DNA from: Rhizopus arrhizus
Lineage: Eukaryota; Mucoromycota; Mucoromycetes; Mucorales; Rhizopodaceae
Assembly: GCA_024220505.1 (NCBI GenBank)
Contig: JAKZZE010000017.1
Location: 868,001-932,000 of the forward strand
Direction of reading: 5' to 3'
Length of the DNA: 64,000 bases
Shown here: one piece after another, positions 47,301 to 61,755 of the stretch
Layout: each line of letters begins with the position of its first letter
Position numbering within the stretch: position 1 is the stretch's first letter
The notes under the pieces: generated by a model
What the model saw: the letters and a program-made list of their open reading frames with translations, nothing else
Database searches by the model: none
What the model was told of the DNA's origin: nothing
Program-made: the position numbers and the translations under genes

Positions 47301-50300
47301 AATTGATTGCGAATGTAGCTGGGCTATTGAAGATGTATTTCGTACATTTACGACTTTAGCATCACTTTTTTCTTCATCTGGTAAATATAAAGCTTCATCT
47401 GCTAATACTTTTGTATCTTTAACAAAGTTCTCCCATTCAAATGCATGTAGATGTTTCAAGTATTCAAGTAGTGTAATTTTCGTATTTCTACCTTCTTCTC
47501 GGATAATCTCGCGAAGAGAAAGAATGATTTTCTCGCTGTAATGTGGAATCAATACTGTAAATGTTGGCATGTTTGGAACGGGTACAGCTTCAGGCATAGG
47601 CGTCGTTAAGCTTTGAGCAAAGAATTGTATTCGACGTTCAGCTTCACCTTTTTGGGTATAATACTCGGTTTTAAAAGCTGCATCTTCTTGGAAGACAAAG
47701 AAATTTGGGGATTTCAATACATGCTTTGAGTTATTTATATCTGGAATCTTTTTTATAAAATTAAGTTAGAAAACCAATAAAAGCAACGAATTCATGAGTA
47801 TAGAGCTACCTGTCTATATAAGAGCTTTGAAGCATGCTCTGCAGAAAGAATATGTTCACGAAACATGGATACTACCAAAGCATTCCATATTTGAGAGCAG
47901 AGAGCTTTAGACTGTAACTGTATATCCATCTCAGAAGCAGCTAAGATCTTTGTATAGATTCTTTTTGGAAGTCTTGAAAATACATTTCTCCAAGGACTCC
48001 AAACAGATATACCGAGATAAAAAGAACGAGCAACGGAGAAAGCCGTGTTCCAAATGACATACCAAAGATATGTATCCAAAAAGAAGAGAAACAGCTCTAC
48101 CAAAGTCATAAGAAGCAATAAAAAATGCGGCATATGTGAACAAAGGAGGGAGCCCAATGTTGATTCCTTACAGTTTTCAATTTTGATTTTGGCAATTGCT
48201 TTAAGCGGATCCTTGAATGAAAGTGCCATGAAAAAGTATGATTCAAGGAATTTACAGCCAAAGACGCAGAACCAAAGACCAATAGAAATAATACGATCCT
48301 CTTTCTTTAATATGGGGAAGTTAGCGGTAAAAGCTTGGTCGGCGCGTGTTTCTTTCTTATTTGTAGGACAAATGGGGGTAAAGAGTAAAGACTGCGGCGT
48401 TGCGGCAAAATAGATACTTGTGATCAAGCTGACTATAATCTGAGCACTAGCAACAGCTACGGAAGGCCCACCAATGCGTTGAATCTTGACACAGTAAACT
48501 GAAGGCCCAAAATTGATGATAAAAATGAGAAATAAAATAGCCATACGGTGCAAAAGAATACGAATATTTTTAAAGGTTGTAGGAATATAAATAAATTCAG
48601 CTATTGTAGAGATCATTACTAATAGTACAGCTACTGCTCCTCCTAAAGCGGCTACTGACATTTGGACTGCAATTTCTTGTTTAGCAATGTGCTTGTCACT
48701 GTCAAGATACATAATCTCTGAATTTGCAGCAATATAATACCAAAAGGACACAATATGAAGAATCCATATTCTTGAAAAGTTTACGGCTAGATGCATCCAG
48801 GATCGTTTTTCTTTAAATGTCTTGCGAAATGCCTTCTTCCAATTGACAAGTCGTAGCGCTTTGTATCTTAAATGAAGCTCTATCGTATTAAAAGCTGTCT
48901 TGTCATCTAAAACCAATGCATTCATTTTTTCATGATTCCAAAACAGTTGATTTATATCATCATATCCAACAATATCTGCATGATCTTTGTCGCGTCTTAC
49001 AAATTCACCATTCTTATCATTTTTATAAACTTGGCTTCTGATAAAGTTATATAAGGGTGTTATAACATTATCTAGGTAATCCCCTTCCTGCACAGAGTCA
49101 ATTGATGAATTTTCTCGAAGCATATCGTCAGCAAGCTTAAAGATGAAGCATAACAGTTCAGGACAAAATCGAATGACAGAAGCCTCTCCCCAGAGCATCA
49201 ACCACAGTGCGAGTTGTTGAAGTTTCTCTGTATCTGACATTTGCTCCATTCGTACTCTCCATTTGTGCTCCAAATCTTTAAGCTGATGCATCTTTGATTT
49301 AGAATTGTCAGGATCAAAAAAGGAATCTGCATTATCATCCATTGTTTCATTATCTTTTTTCTGAGTTTTTGTTATATTTTTTGGTTCTAGTTGCGTTACA
49401 AAGTACCATTTTCGATAGTTAGCGTTAGGGCCACCAATATAGTCAGCATGCAGCGTTAGCAAAGCCATTTTGGCTGACATCCGAGAAGATCGTGAATCTA
49501 ACATTACTAGAAGGTGATCTAACATATTGAGCATGCTATCATATTGAAATCCAAAAGCATTTTTTAAACGGATAAATATTTCTTGTATGGTTTGCAAAGA
49601 TGGTAAGTTTTCATTGTTAGCCGCTAATGTCCAAGATGAGTACGCATCATAGTTCCCGTCAACTAAGGTAGATGAGGATATACCATGAGGCATTTCTGTT
49701 GTGGTAGAAAACCCGGTTCCCGTTAACTTATGCATCTGATAACTTTTAGACTCTAATAATGCTGAAAGTGATTCACTTGAAGGAGCATAATTGAAATAAC
49801 GATCAAAGTTGTGAATGTCATTGCGTAGGGTTTGCATTAAATCGATACTTTCTGGTATAGACGATGTAGTTACTATTGAATGAGATTGGTCTGCAAAATG
49901 TGTATTAAATGTAGTAGAATAGGTTGAGGATGAAGCTTCAATGCATTCTGAGCCGTCAAATTCACAATCAGCAAAACTGTTCCCATGATTTAATGAATTT
50001 TTGTTGCTTTCAATTATGTTCTGCTCTTTATTAGTAATGCCTACTTTTTATATGAAAAAGTAAAGAGTGAGTACCACTAAATAATGAGCATATTTAAAAA
50101 TTACATTTATTACTGTCTAGCTCTTGGGAATTTATATCTAGAAGTCTATTTGAAGCAAAGTGTGAGAGCAATGCATAAAATAAAGGAGCTTCACTTACTG
50201 ATTTTTTTTATATAAAATCCTTGGACCAGCCGAGTGTATTTCCATTCTGTCTGTGATATCCAGGTCGTTTGTTTCGGTTTTGCTGACAAGTAATTTTTCA

Positions 50301-50374
50301 CTATCTTCTAGGAGAGGAGGGTTTTGTAAGCTATTGGTTGGTTTTGCTAAATTCTCATTGAAAGTATTTTTCAT
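44374..50374 (-). CDS. FKS1: 1,3-beta-glucan synthase catalytic subunit (FKS family)
   Basis: Plasma-membrane UDP-glucose glucosyltransferase (GT48), target of echinocandins. Six exons (50374-50199, 50145-50105, 50043-47810, 47747-46425, 46361-44778, 44724-44374) give 1902 residues. The N-terminal half contains the Fks1 domain ([25 protein letters not shown]) and the first membrane cluster. The central cytosolic catalytic part includes [62 protein letters not shown] and the [32 protein letters not shown] block, then [38 protein letters not shown] and [20 protein letters not shown] second membrane cluster completes the protein. The N-terminus (exons 1-3) is less conserved and its small exon of 41 nt is inferred from phase. 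Known drug hot-spot segments are divergent (see findings). Confidence 0.95.
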
Positions 50375-50747
50375 AGTATTTTTTGTACAATAAATTAGAC
50401 AAGTTTAATAAAGTGCAAAGAAGAAAAAGTGATTATTTGGGATTATACTTATTTAAATTGAGTATATCTATCACCGCTTTTGAATTAAATTAGAATGGTG
50501 TTATTGCTTCAATCCCCTTCAAAAACCTTTGATTATTCACGTTTTTAATATATACCCTTTACAACAACAATTAATAAGAAGCGCATTGACTTTTTCACTT
50601 TTGTTGGAACATTCCATCCCTTATCCCCTTTTGACTAACTCCTGCTACCCCTATTATCTTTAGTAGACAATATTTGAAAATAGGATGGGTATTACATTAA
50701 ACTTTATTTATTGATTGCTATTTTTATATGTGTCTGGATTCACTCAT
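50375..50747. other. Spacer between SZT2 and FKS1
   Basis: 373 bp between two head-to-tail minus-strand genes. It must hold both the SZT2 polyadenylation site and the FKS1 promoter. No clear TATA box seen. Confidence 0.4.
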
Positions 50748-53700
50748 TCAAATGTTATTTTTATCTGAAATCACTCTCCACAAGTAGTAGTAAAGAAGTT
50801 TTGCTAAATTAATAACTTGTTCTTTTTCAGCGCCTTCAACATTGGCTTCTTCTGTTCGTTTTTCTCGAGTAACCAGCCACCCTTGTATAGCATTGTCTTG
50901 GCTCACCCTTAAATGAATCATGAAGTCCATATATCTCGCATTGTATACTAATGTATGTCTATTGCTATTTGCATAAAAATGTTTCACATTATTTCGCATC
51001 AATGTATTGACTGTATTTAATACTGCATCCCAATTTAGTTCCATTTTGAAAATGGATGCAACATCATCGTCCAGTTCTGCGATATCTGTATGCTCGAACT
51101 TGCTTAATAAGTCAATAAAGTCAGGACGCTCTGTCTTAGGAGAGCTTATATCTGCACAGTAAAGCTTGTTCCAATTGTGTATCTGCTTACTTGTTGTTGT
51201 AACCTATGAAAATTCATTTTAGCAGTTAATAACCATCCCTCTCCCTCTCTCTTTACAGTACCTCAGAAACTATATCGTCTATCCTAGCTTTTGCTCCTTG
51301 TATAATATCCGCTACACTGTAACCTTCATCAATAAGTTTAATCGAAGATAAATCTGTTATGTCATTTAACGATCGTTGATTAGTGTTCCAACTCTTTCTA
51401 GTCATATTCTGAGGTATCATATTCTCTTGGTTTGAAACAAGGATAAAATATTCAATTGTAATACTATACATAGGAGGATTTTTTGTGTTTCTCCTATCAG
51501 CAATTTCGGAATCATCTCTTTTAAAAAGATTTTCATCTGCGGGACTCATGACCAGCGTGTACTTCCATTTGGAGCTCAATAGGCTATCCTCTCTCTGTTT
51601 AGTCTTGAAAAACGGGTCTGAACTTGAAGTACTTGTGGCCAAGAAGCGGTCCTTTGATAATACGTTGCGGAAGCCACATCGTGTAGATATTTTGAACAAA
51701 TTTTCAAAAAATGTTGCTTGGTTGATATTAGCGATATTAATATTATATAATCCACGTATCATACGAGCTTTAGAAAAAGGCGATGAATATTGATTTAATA
51801 GAGCAAATCGTCGAACAAAAAACATGATATCAAAATTGGCGGGAAGGTTTTCTGGACTTTCCAATGCTTTTTGCATATATCGTACATGAAAATCGTAAAC
51901 AAAGGAATTAATATGTATAAGTTGCTTGAAACGACCACAATTTTTTTCAAACTTCCTGAAATTTTCTCTCTTTTTGCCTCGCGTTTCTGGTCGGAATCTT
52001 TTGTAGTCCAGACGACCATATTGTCGATGTAAAGTGTATAATGTGACAGATAAGAAGATACCTGTCAATCTAATTTCACAAATAATTGAACCTCCTTCAA
52101 ATACGCTGAGCAAATATGCAGGAGAACAATTGGCTTTCAAGTTTTTTCCTAAATCAAATTCTGATGTGATCATTACATGCTGGGTCTCATCATCTTCAGA
52201 TTTAGCAAAATCAATGGGTTGCATATCAGCCCTTTCAAGGTAAGCGGTATATTCAGATATTAGAGTTTCAGCCATATCTTTGTACCAGTTAACAACAGGT
52301 TCGGTTGTTTGGCCTTGTGCTTGTCCTATCCAATCTTTTTCAGGATCACAGAATGTTAGTGATGTTCGACAAAAGTGAAGAACTCTAGAAGATCTCATAA
52401 TAGTTGAAACATCTCGTCTTGATAGCTTTTCAGTTGTATCTAGTTCTGTTTGGGGGTCACCATAACGCTTCCTCCATTTAATATAAATCTTTAATGCTTT
52501 ACGGTGTGCTGATTGAACTTTAGATCGCCTTAGAAATGCTTCTAAAAATGTCTGACCATGGCGTCTCAAAGCATCATAATTTTTTCCAAAAGGAGTTTCA
52601 GCTACGGAGTTTGTAATTGAATCCATAAGTGCTTGATCCAATTCAGTGTTTCTAATTAGTGATTTTTGAAGAACTTTATCTAAGTAAGCGTCTTGTTCTT
52701 TTGACTTTATCGTCGACGATGTTTCGCTAGGTTTATGACCGTCTAATTGATTTCTGGGAGGGATGCTTGTAGCATATGATATCATGTCTTTAAAATCAAG
52801 CATATTTGCGAACGGCAATATACTGCTTTCCGTGCTACGTCTTGTAGATCCTCTAGAAGCAGAGAAATTAAGGGCTCCCGAATGTTCTGTTTGTGATGAC
52901 TTTTTAGGTATCGGAGAGCCAATATGGTTTTGTGATATAGAAGATGAGAAAACTGAATTAGACATTACACTTGCTGATAATAGCTTTGCACTTTGTTCAA
53001 GAGAAAAAACAGACCTTTCCACAGAGTCCTTAATAGATTCTGCATGGTGAAATAGACCCATTTTTTGATGTAGTACATTTGTGAGGATTCCGACACGTGC
53101 TTCTTGTCTACTGGCGATAGATGCAATGTTTTTGAATAAATCAAGGGATATTGATTCAGACCAGTTGTATGTATAAATTGAAAGGCTGTCTTCGCTTAAA
53201 GTCATAATTAAAAAGCAGTGTTTTTTTGCGTCTAACTGTGGACCATTTCTTTGTGTGCTTCCTGGATTCGAAATGGTACTAGAAGCCCTAGAACGATCTT
53301 GTCGGACGCTTTTTGTGTTTCTTTGTTGTCCGCTGTTTTCTGTAACTGTCGAATCTCCAGAATTTCTTCTTGATATCGATTTTTGACTATCTATAATACT
53401 CGCAGCACTTAAGCGTCTATTTTGTATAGATGTATGAGATATGTTTCCAAATTTCTCTACAAATTCTTGCAATCCGCTGACAGCAACTAATCGAATGTTC
53501 TCTTGAATTTTTTGTTGATGAAGGTATTCATAGTCTTTATATAATATCCAGTCACTACTTGATGCAGAAAAATCATCGTTGTCATCCCATGGCTCCTTTT
53601 TACACACTTTGGAAGCAACAACAGGCTTAAGGTTACTATCTATTTTGCGTAATGTCATATCAATATATCGTAAAAGGTCGTCCATACACCATGGTGTCGT

Positions 53701-56700
53701 TCTGATTGATTTGCTCATACAATAAACGGTAGGGCTGTTTAACTGCCATGCCTTTTGTAGGGTGTATAATATAGAGTCAACAAATTTGTTTCTCAAGATG
53801 CTCCCCAGGCCTCCTTTTGATTTAGCAGTAATTGCTTTCTGTAAAGCTTTTCTATCCGAAAGAACTGAGCTAAAGTCCATAGATACAGTTTTCTCAATAA
53901 AATAATCACACAAACTTTGTCGATAACATTCGTATAAATGCTGCGTTAAAGCGTCACTATCTACAGTACCGATAGTCCAGAAATCAATGCAAATATAATA
54001 GTACGTCTCTTCAGTGGCCACTTCACGAAAATCCTGTTCAAGACATTGGCGAGCAGTTTCAGGATCAAATTCAAAGTTTCGAGGCCCTTCTCTTTTGGAT
54101 TTTGGCATCGGTGCACCTGCTTCATCTAGAAGCGTTATACATATACCTGCCATACCTTGTCCCACAAGTAGTTCAAGTGATGTGGATGATCCTGGTACAC
54201 GCTTGGTACAATTATAATAAAAGCAAAGAGTATTAGAAAGCGAGTCTTTTGCCGATTCGCGATGACTACACAAATTTTTATTACTATAAACAATATATAC
54301 TAATGTATTTCTTTAGCAAATACCTATCATTTGGGATTCTGGGCACAATATTTCTTGTTTCATTATTTTCATTGTAAAATAGATCATTATAGTAATTTTT
54401 TACAACAGATCCAACATGGGGGCCGTTCAAGGACTTTATGCTATCTGCTACAATAATTTGACTAAGATAGTGAAGAAGTAAACAAGGGTTGTCGATGGCT
54501 CTTGGGATTCTCATAATCTCTCTGCGTGCTGGTGGTTTCCATACAGGTAATATAAATTCAACGTCCTACATTAAAATATTTAGCTAAAAATAAAAAAAAA
54601 AAATTGTAGGAGAAAGCTTACAGCTAAGGTGGGCTTTGACGTTGAGTTTCTTGCAAAAAACTGCTGCACCTCTGTAAGAGTGAGTTGAGTTATTAGCCTG
54701 TTTTCTATCATGTCAATGAATTCTGATTCAACCCAAGCAGGAAGATTGATGCCAAAGACTTGGATAACTAGCTCTCTAGACTCATTACCAATATTCCTTG
54801 AACTACTTGTAGTTCTTGCTCTAACAGGTGATGCTGGATTTGTTACTGCATGGTCTCGCTTGGCACTGCTTTCAAAGTTAAAGCTGGCGATTGTTTTAGA
54901 ATCATCTTCTACAGGCTTTAATCGCTCTGACTGTCCAGGTGAACTACATACAGTATTAGGGGACGTATTCGAGTTGTCTCCAGCGATTTCTTCTGATATT
55001 TTGCAGTAAACAATTGATCCATCTCTCTCTATTACAAACATATTGGGTCGGTTGACGACTTTAAAAAGTCGTAAAACATCAGACGCCAGAAACTTTAGAG
55101 AAATATTGGGTTGAAGGCGCCAATGAAGAGGGAATCGCTTGATAAAAACAATAGGACAAGAAAACTGACCGGGGGAAAAATTCGACCTGTACTCCTGATT
55201 AGTTTTTACATTATTCGCAAGTGTATCAGGAGATTCAATGCCACTATGATTCTCATCCGATTCATCTTCTGAGTATGAGACAGCTTCTTCCGTCGTTCCC
55301 GGTGCTTCAAGGTATGCACTATAAGATGATTAATTATCCTTCATAATAGGATCAAAAACTGTGACATATACCTGCAAATACGGGTTTTTTGCAAGTAATT
55401 TAGTAATGATATTTGATTTGTCTTCTCTTCTATCCGTCTTATCTTCTCTTTCACAGCTTCCAATACTTCAGAATTGGTGGATAATGTTGGCATCTTAGAG
55501 TAGTAGTAAATTTGAACATATGCTCTATGAGGAACCATTATTAACCAATACAATGGACGTTTAAATAATGGGGCGTCAGATTCATCTACAAGCGTCGCTT
55601 CATCGTCAACTTTGCCGTTTGGCGAGCATATAGATATACCCAATCCTTCGCAATAATTCTCACATTGTGTGTCGGTTTCAGAATGAGGTGGGTTTTCAGT
55701 CGCTATTGGTGAATTGCTATTTGAATATGAAGCCTCATCTCCCATGTTAAACACAGAGTCCTCAGATACATAAAAATAGTTGCCTAAGCGTCTGAGATTA
55801 TACTTTCTGTTGTTGTTATAGCCGTCTTTTTCAAGTTCTTTCATAAAAATCTGCCTGCTATTCTTGCTATTCCTCACAAAGTGGAAGGGTATACTAATAG
55901 ATGCGGGATGCACAATGTAAGGGTTAGGTTTGCTTAATTTTTTTTCGACATAATTCAATATAGGCATTGTTATATTTGGTGCCTTTAATAATCCATGTAG
56001 TGTCTCTTCCACTAAGAGCCATTTTACTCGTGATTCTATATCTATTAAGGCAAGCTGCTGCTCTGTATTTAGAGAATCAAAGCATTCAGGTTGGGATTTC
56101 ATAGAGCGTGTTAGGTCCCTGTTACAGATTAAGTTAGAGTCATTTCATAAGATAACGAATATGATCGACATACTCAACGGTTTCAGAAGGTACATCATTG
56201 TGAATATTTAAGTCGGAATTTTCTAACTCTGTCTTCGGCATATTTAGAAATACCAGCTGTAGTGATACTTGCTTGTCTTTAAGTACAAAGGGATGATCAT
56301 TTGAGCTTTTGCTCTTTTCAGAATTCTTCTTTTCTTTTATATTTATAGAATCTAAATATGATGTTGGAAGAGTATTAACAGGCACGACAGTTTCTGGGGG
56401 TTTCTTAGCCTCCGGATTCTTGTTATCAGGAACATTTTTATAAGCACATAGTAATTTGACTAAGAGAGGACTTCGTGAATGTGTAGCTAAGTTGACAATA
56501 AAGGATATTTTGCTATTTTCTGAAGCATCATCCGATTGCATATTTGCTACATTATACCTGCTGAATGATGGTTTGTAGTAAAACAGGTTTGTTTGTTTTC
56601 CGCTCTTTGTATGAACAAGTGAAAAATATTGATTAAAAATGGCATTAAATTTGCCTTGAGATTCTGCTACTTGAACATCTCTAGACCTAAGAAAAAATAT

Positions 56701-59700
56701 TAACACACAAAACTGCCATATGAAGCAACCCTTACAAACTAATATACTCCTCCTTTTGCATTTCCATCATATTCATAAATTCTGTTAAATCTAACTCCAT
56801 ATTTGATTCATGACATACTTCCAATACTTTGCTGAGGTCATCGTCACAAGCTGTAAATCCTCTTACAAGAGATGCATAGAATGAATTAAAAAAGCTTTTG
56901 GAGTAATGCTTAACAATATCCTGAGCAACACGCAGTGTTCTTTCAGAAACTTGAGCATTATTTTGACAACCATTAAAATGACCTTCATAAAGCTCTGGTC
57001 TAAGCATTTCACCCAATCCATCTGACTCGTGAATAAGAAATTCTATAGGCTTTATGTTGACTCTGTCTGTGTCGTCAATAATATTTTCAGTTAAGAAATG
57101 ATTTGATGTTCTAGATGCTACAACATCCTTCGTAGGTTTCATAGGTTTTTGACGAATGCATTCAAACATAAACACATCAATTTTTTTGTTATATTCAGAA
57201 GCAAATAAAGAGTTGTCATTTGTATTATCCTTCTGCAGTTTCAAAAGGCTGTTTATGATAGAATCCAGATTTGGAGACAGTGTCACTACAAATGATCTTG
57301 GATCAAAAACCTTTACAAAACATCGCATCTTGCGTAAATCAGTAACTAAGGATGTGCTTGTCAATTTTTGATCTTTCGAAAGTTTGCAAATTGCATTTCT
57401 AAGTTCATTCCAAAAGCTTGTACCGAGATTATGATGAGACATGTTGATTTCGCCGCTTGATATGTATTCCAAAGAGCGTTCGACAAAGTAATGAAGCATA
57501 GCGTAACTTTGTAATGTGACATTCAGCCCAATGATATTCCTTACATTACTAGATAAAAGAGGGTCAGGTCTTATAACAAATAGGTTTTGCTCTTCAGATG
57601 ATAATGATAGATTAATTGCAAAATCAGCAGGGCTATGATTCACACTCCTTCGCAAATACCGCTGTGTCCTCGTAAGGCTTTTATTCTTGATATTGGGAGT
57701 ATTGGCCGCAGTATTAACATTGCTAGCGACACCTTCTTCATTCGTTTTTTCATATTCATCTGGGTGAGGAACTATTAATTGTAATCCAGTCTGTTGAGAA
57801 CGTGATATTATTTCGAACTTGGGGCATCTAAAGGAAGCAACAACAAACTTGTTGGACTGTAAAACTGAAGAGACATCAAACAGCTGAGGAAGTAGAAAGA
57901 TGTTACTGTCATTTTCATCGCTTTCTGTAGTCTGAAAAGTCTTTATTTTCTCTTTGAACTCACCAATCCCTCTGGATCTGCCAATTGCATGTACTTGGTC
58001 AAATGTTACTAATTGAGAAATCTTCTTTCTATCTGGTTCAAATGTCCATTTTTTAACACGATCGTATTGTCCAATATCAAATTCGCCAGCAGGCTCTATC
58101 CATAGTTCAGTGGTAATTTTTTCTGTAGCAGGATCTTTCCAAACAAAGTATTGTATAGCACAAAGAGCAACATGTTTGCCATTGGCTGCTGGAAGAGTTA
58201 TCTCTTGATAAAACTGTGTGCTGTCTTGTCGAGGAGAAACTAGTTGGTAGCCCTAAAAGTAATACAATGATAAGCCAAAAATTGAATGACTTGTTGGAAA
58301 AATTCATTTTGCAATTATACCTGATCGAGTCTAGCTTGGCATAAAAATTGAAAGGCCAAGTCATGTATAGGCATCATCCTATTGTTTTTATGGTATGTAT
58401 CATCATGGCTATCTGTTTGCCAGGACCATGCGGTATGATGAAGATAATCATGCACGATATGTTCACTAGTCAGCCATGTGGCAAAGGGTAAATACCATGA
58501 TTTAGATCTATTTTGATGCTTAGGCGAATTCCCTAATGCTTTCACATTTTCCCCTTGATTTTCAATATCAGGTGATGAGACAGAATTGTCTGAGAAATGT
58601 TTGGAATCCCTCATCAATAGCATAGAAAAAGAACGTTGGCAAATCATGTTACATGGCAAAGCTGTTAAAGGCGAAGTTTTTAAGATATGTACTAAATTCT
58701 CCTTAACCTTAGTCCTCGTCAAACATTCAATATTAAAAAACAAAAGTCTAAGCGTTATCAAGCGGCCATATTCATGTCGAACACGAAGTTCGCAAAATGA
58801 GGGTGGTAACTTTGAAAATTGTGCAAATGTCTCTTTTGTAATATCATCATGGCTCGTGAACAGACTTGGTAGAGCTTTGTGTATTATTTTTACAAATGTT
58901 CCATCTTCTCCTACAAAATCAGCCCAGTCTTCCATTACAGATTTGACATTTTCTATCATGATTCGAATATTTCCTTCTACATTATTCACAAAGTCTTGAT
59001 TGTAGACTGACAAAAGTTTTGGTGACATAAAAGGTGAAACGTCTCCAACAAGAAGATCAATACATCCTGAATCGTACCAACATCTAGTACGGGCTCTTGT
59101 TTCAGCTGTATTTAAACGATCCCAGAATATCTTAAATGATTTGATAGACAGTTCTTGTTGTTGTGCAATATGATACCTCCCAGTTGCTTCATTAAAATTT
59201 TGACCCTCAGGCCACAAAGATGAAGGCAAAGAATGTAAAGTTGATTCACTTGTTGAGATATTCATCCAGAATTTACCAGGAAAACCAATGGTGGATTTTA
59301 GGGCTTCGTCTCCTTCATAAATATCAACCAAATATTTCTTAAGCTTTTCAATCTTTGAATAAACAGGTGCAGCATACGTTTCACCAAAGTAAATATAACC
59401 TGTCACCACACCCATCATTTGTGCCCTTCTCTTGAAAACATCCCAATTTTGCAGCATATGAGCAAAGCTAACATCCGTTCGCACATATATTTCTGCTCGA
59501 GGTGCTTTAGCACGAGGAAATATTCCACTGGACATTAATAAAGTTTCGTTATTATAAGCATTCGAGCTTCCAATGACAAGTGGTAGCCAAGTTGCTCTAA
59601 TCCTGTACTCTATTACCACATTGGGCTGCCAATGCATGATCATTACAATCTGAACCCTCTCCTTCCTCATAGTCAATAGGTTTTTTGCTTCCAAATCATG

Positions 59701-61414
59701 GATACCAGGGTCTACCTGTTGTGATCCAGTCCCATCATCAAATGACACAGATTGAACTACAAATCCTTCTCTAGCTCTAGCTGCAATGATATGAGAGAAT
59801 TCGGATGGTAGCATATATTCTCCGTATTTCAAAAGACGCCATTCTTCTTCTGGCGCTTTGGCATACGGATCCCAAGGAAAATTAGAATACGTTTTTCTTC
59901 GCTCGCTATCAATATCTCTGCTAGTTTCTCTTCTCTTCATATGTCCTCGGGAATCGCTATCAGATGCTAGTCTTACTTCATTATGAGTTTTTGCAAAAGT
60001 TGTTTCTCTAAACAAAAATCGATGGTGATAGATGTTCGGATTTGGTATATTCTTGGACTGATTGATATCTACAAAATTAACAGCTGAATGAATTGCAGCA
60101 AAATCTGATTGTGTTTGATTGCGTTCTTTGTCAGAAGCCATGAGAGATATACTGGTTACTTGTGAACACCTTTCAGAATACATGAATGTCCCATTTGTAG
60201 CACGCGCTACGAACTTCAAAATTTCTGTGTCTGGCACAAATCCAAAATTTTTTCCTGGAATAAAGCCGTTGCTGCTACCTACTTGTATAATATGGCATGT
60301 GATGTCTTCTTCTGCAAATTGACGCACAAAAGTACTGTCATGAACATTGGATTTCATTGAACCATCTGTGATTAATATCAATCGTGCAGAACCTTCTTTT
60401 GGTAAAAGTTTTAAAGCAAAATGACCAGCATGAAGAATACGAGAGAGATTGGCACCTGATTTTCCAATTCCCCAAACCTCCTTCTTGGATGACTGACGAC
60501 TTGTATCCTTTGAACTTTGATCAATATCGGCTTGTGATTCTGATATGTTTTGATTTGGTGTGTCTTCTCTGTTTTCATCAACCTGATTCTTTTGATTTTT
60601 ATTGATTGACAAGCTGTGTCTGCGCTTTGAAGTAAATGATGTTGCATCCAATACATCTGCAACCGATGGGTCTGTCTTACTTCCTACATCCAAATTATAT
60701 CCCATGTTGTTGCGAATTCTTTTGATCTCTTTCCTAAACTGGGCAGTGTCCTGTTGAAATGCCATAAATTCTAATTTTAATTTTTTCAAAATATGTTGTA
60801 TGTTGTTGGGAGTAATAATAACATTTTGCATAAAAACGCGCATTGTAGGATGTCCCACCAATACTGGTATAATATTTATATTAGAAGCAAACTGAGAATA
60901 ATCTGCCATGATGGTAATACGGATAGACGGCTGAAACTAATGACAGTATTAAAAAATGACAAGCGCTTTTAGTATAGCAGCCTCTTACCACTGCTTTCTC
61001 TGTCGGTGAAACTTGCATTGAAAAAGGTTGTACAAGTCCTTCCAAGGAATCACATAAACTTAACAAAAAAGCAGGTAAAAAATCATCAATTAAAAATATG
61101 TAAATACCATACTTACGTTCTGTACACTTCAGATAACAGAATATCTGATTGTGTATCTCCTATTGTTGCCAAACTTGAACTAAGATCTACAATGTATACA
61201 ATGCGATTTTCTTGTGAAACTGTCATAATAGTCGTTTTTGGTGTGATGACATAAAGTTGATCTTTATTCCTCTGAATCAAATGTCCCATATTTTGCTCTA
61301 TAATAAGAAGGTTACAAACTTATACAATTGTAACACAGCAAATAAACCTTGATTTATAGAAAAATCTGTGGTCCAAATCCTTCTTCTACTTCTTGATAAA
61401 TAAATAATATTCAT
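50748..61414 (-). CDS. SZT2: SZT2 homologue (KICSTOR scaffold, TORC1 regulation)
   Basis: In animals SZT2 anchors KICSTOR, which brings GATOR1 to the lysosome to switch off TORC1 on amino-acid loss. Eleven exons join in unbroken phase: 61414-61348, 61297-61117, 61058-60989, 60930-58321, 58252-56736, 56686-56174, 56118-55372, 55318-54622, 54565-54324, 54283-51262 and 51203-50748, giving 3373 residues (human 3432). The first 450 residues match in order: RSRRRIWTTDFS, IVYIVDLSSSLATIGDTQSDILLSEV (a von Willebrand-like DxSxS), PSIRITIMADYSQ, LHAGHFALKLLPKEGSARLILITDGS, ITCHIIQVGSSNG and VPDTEILKFVARATNGTF. Later parts are large, Ser-rich loops with scattered conserved blocks, ending in LNTVNTLMRNNVKHFYANS. 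The 40-nt ninth intron and the first exon (GTTTAT donor) are the least certain points. Confidence 0.86.
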
Positions 61415-61605
61415 GCACTAAATAAAATTTTAGAAAGCTCTCAATTTTTCATTTCTACTCGTCTGAATACCTCACTATCTTGCCTCAAGCATGGTTGATA
61501 TAGCAATTTCAACAGCCACTGTGTATATTCATTTTTTGTACATAGCTTTGATGTCTTTAAAAATATTACAGCTGTCTTTGCTTCAACGAGCTAGTTTCTG
61601 TAGTG

Positions 61606-61755
61606 TCAATAAAGCATATTTTTAAGAAGGTTGGTTGCGTTTACTTTCATATCTTGTTTCGAAGAGTTTGTTGAAGAAAGCGAACTTTGATCTTTATGCG
61701 CTTTAGTTTCTAATCCACTCGATTGTAAATTTAATTCGGGATTTTTATGTGACAT
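61606..61755 (-). CDS. Tentative 49-residue hydrophilic protein
   Basis: Frame beginning MSHKNPELNLQSSGLETKAH and ending TNLLKNMLY, Ser/Lys/Gln-rich, with no motif. The composition is coding-like, but the gene is short, no intron or neighbour supports it, and it is unrelated to SZT2, whose start lies 192 bp away on the same strand. Confidence 0.2.
   Translation of the reverse strand: MSHKNPELNLQSSGLETKAHKDQSSLSSTNSSKQDMKVNATNLLKNMLY

Noticed and set aside
56110..56180. Apparent frameshift in SZT2 after RYLMK
   Set aside because: A GTATGT donor at 56173 with a CTAAC branch site and TAACAG acceptor gives a normal 55-nt intron in phase, so no frameshift is needed.
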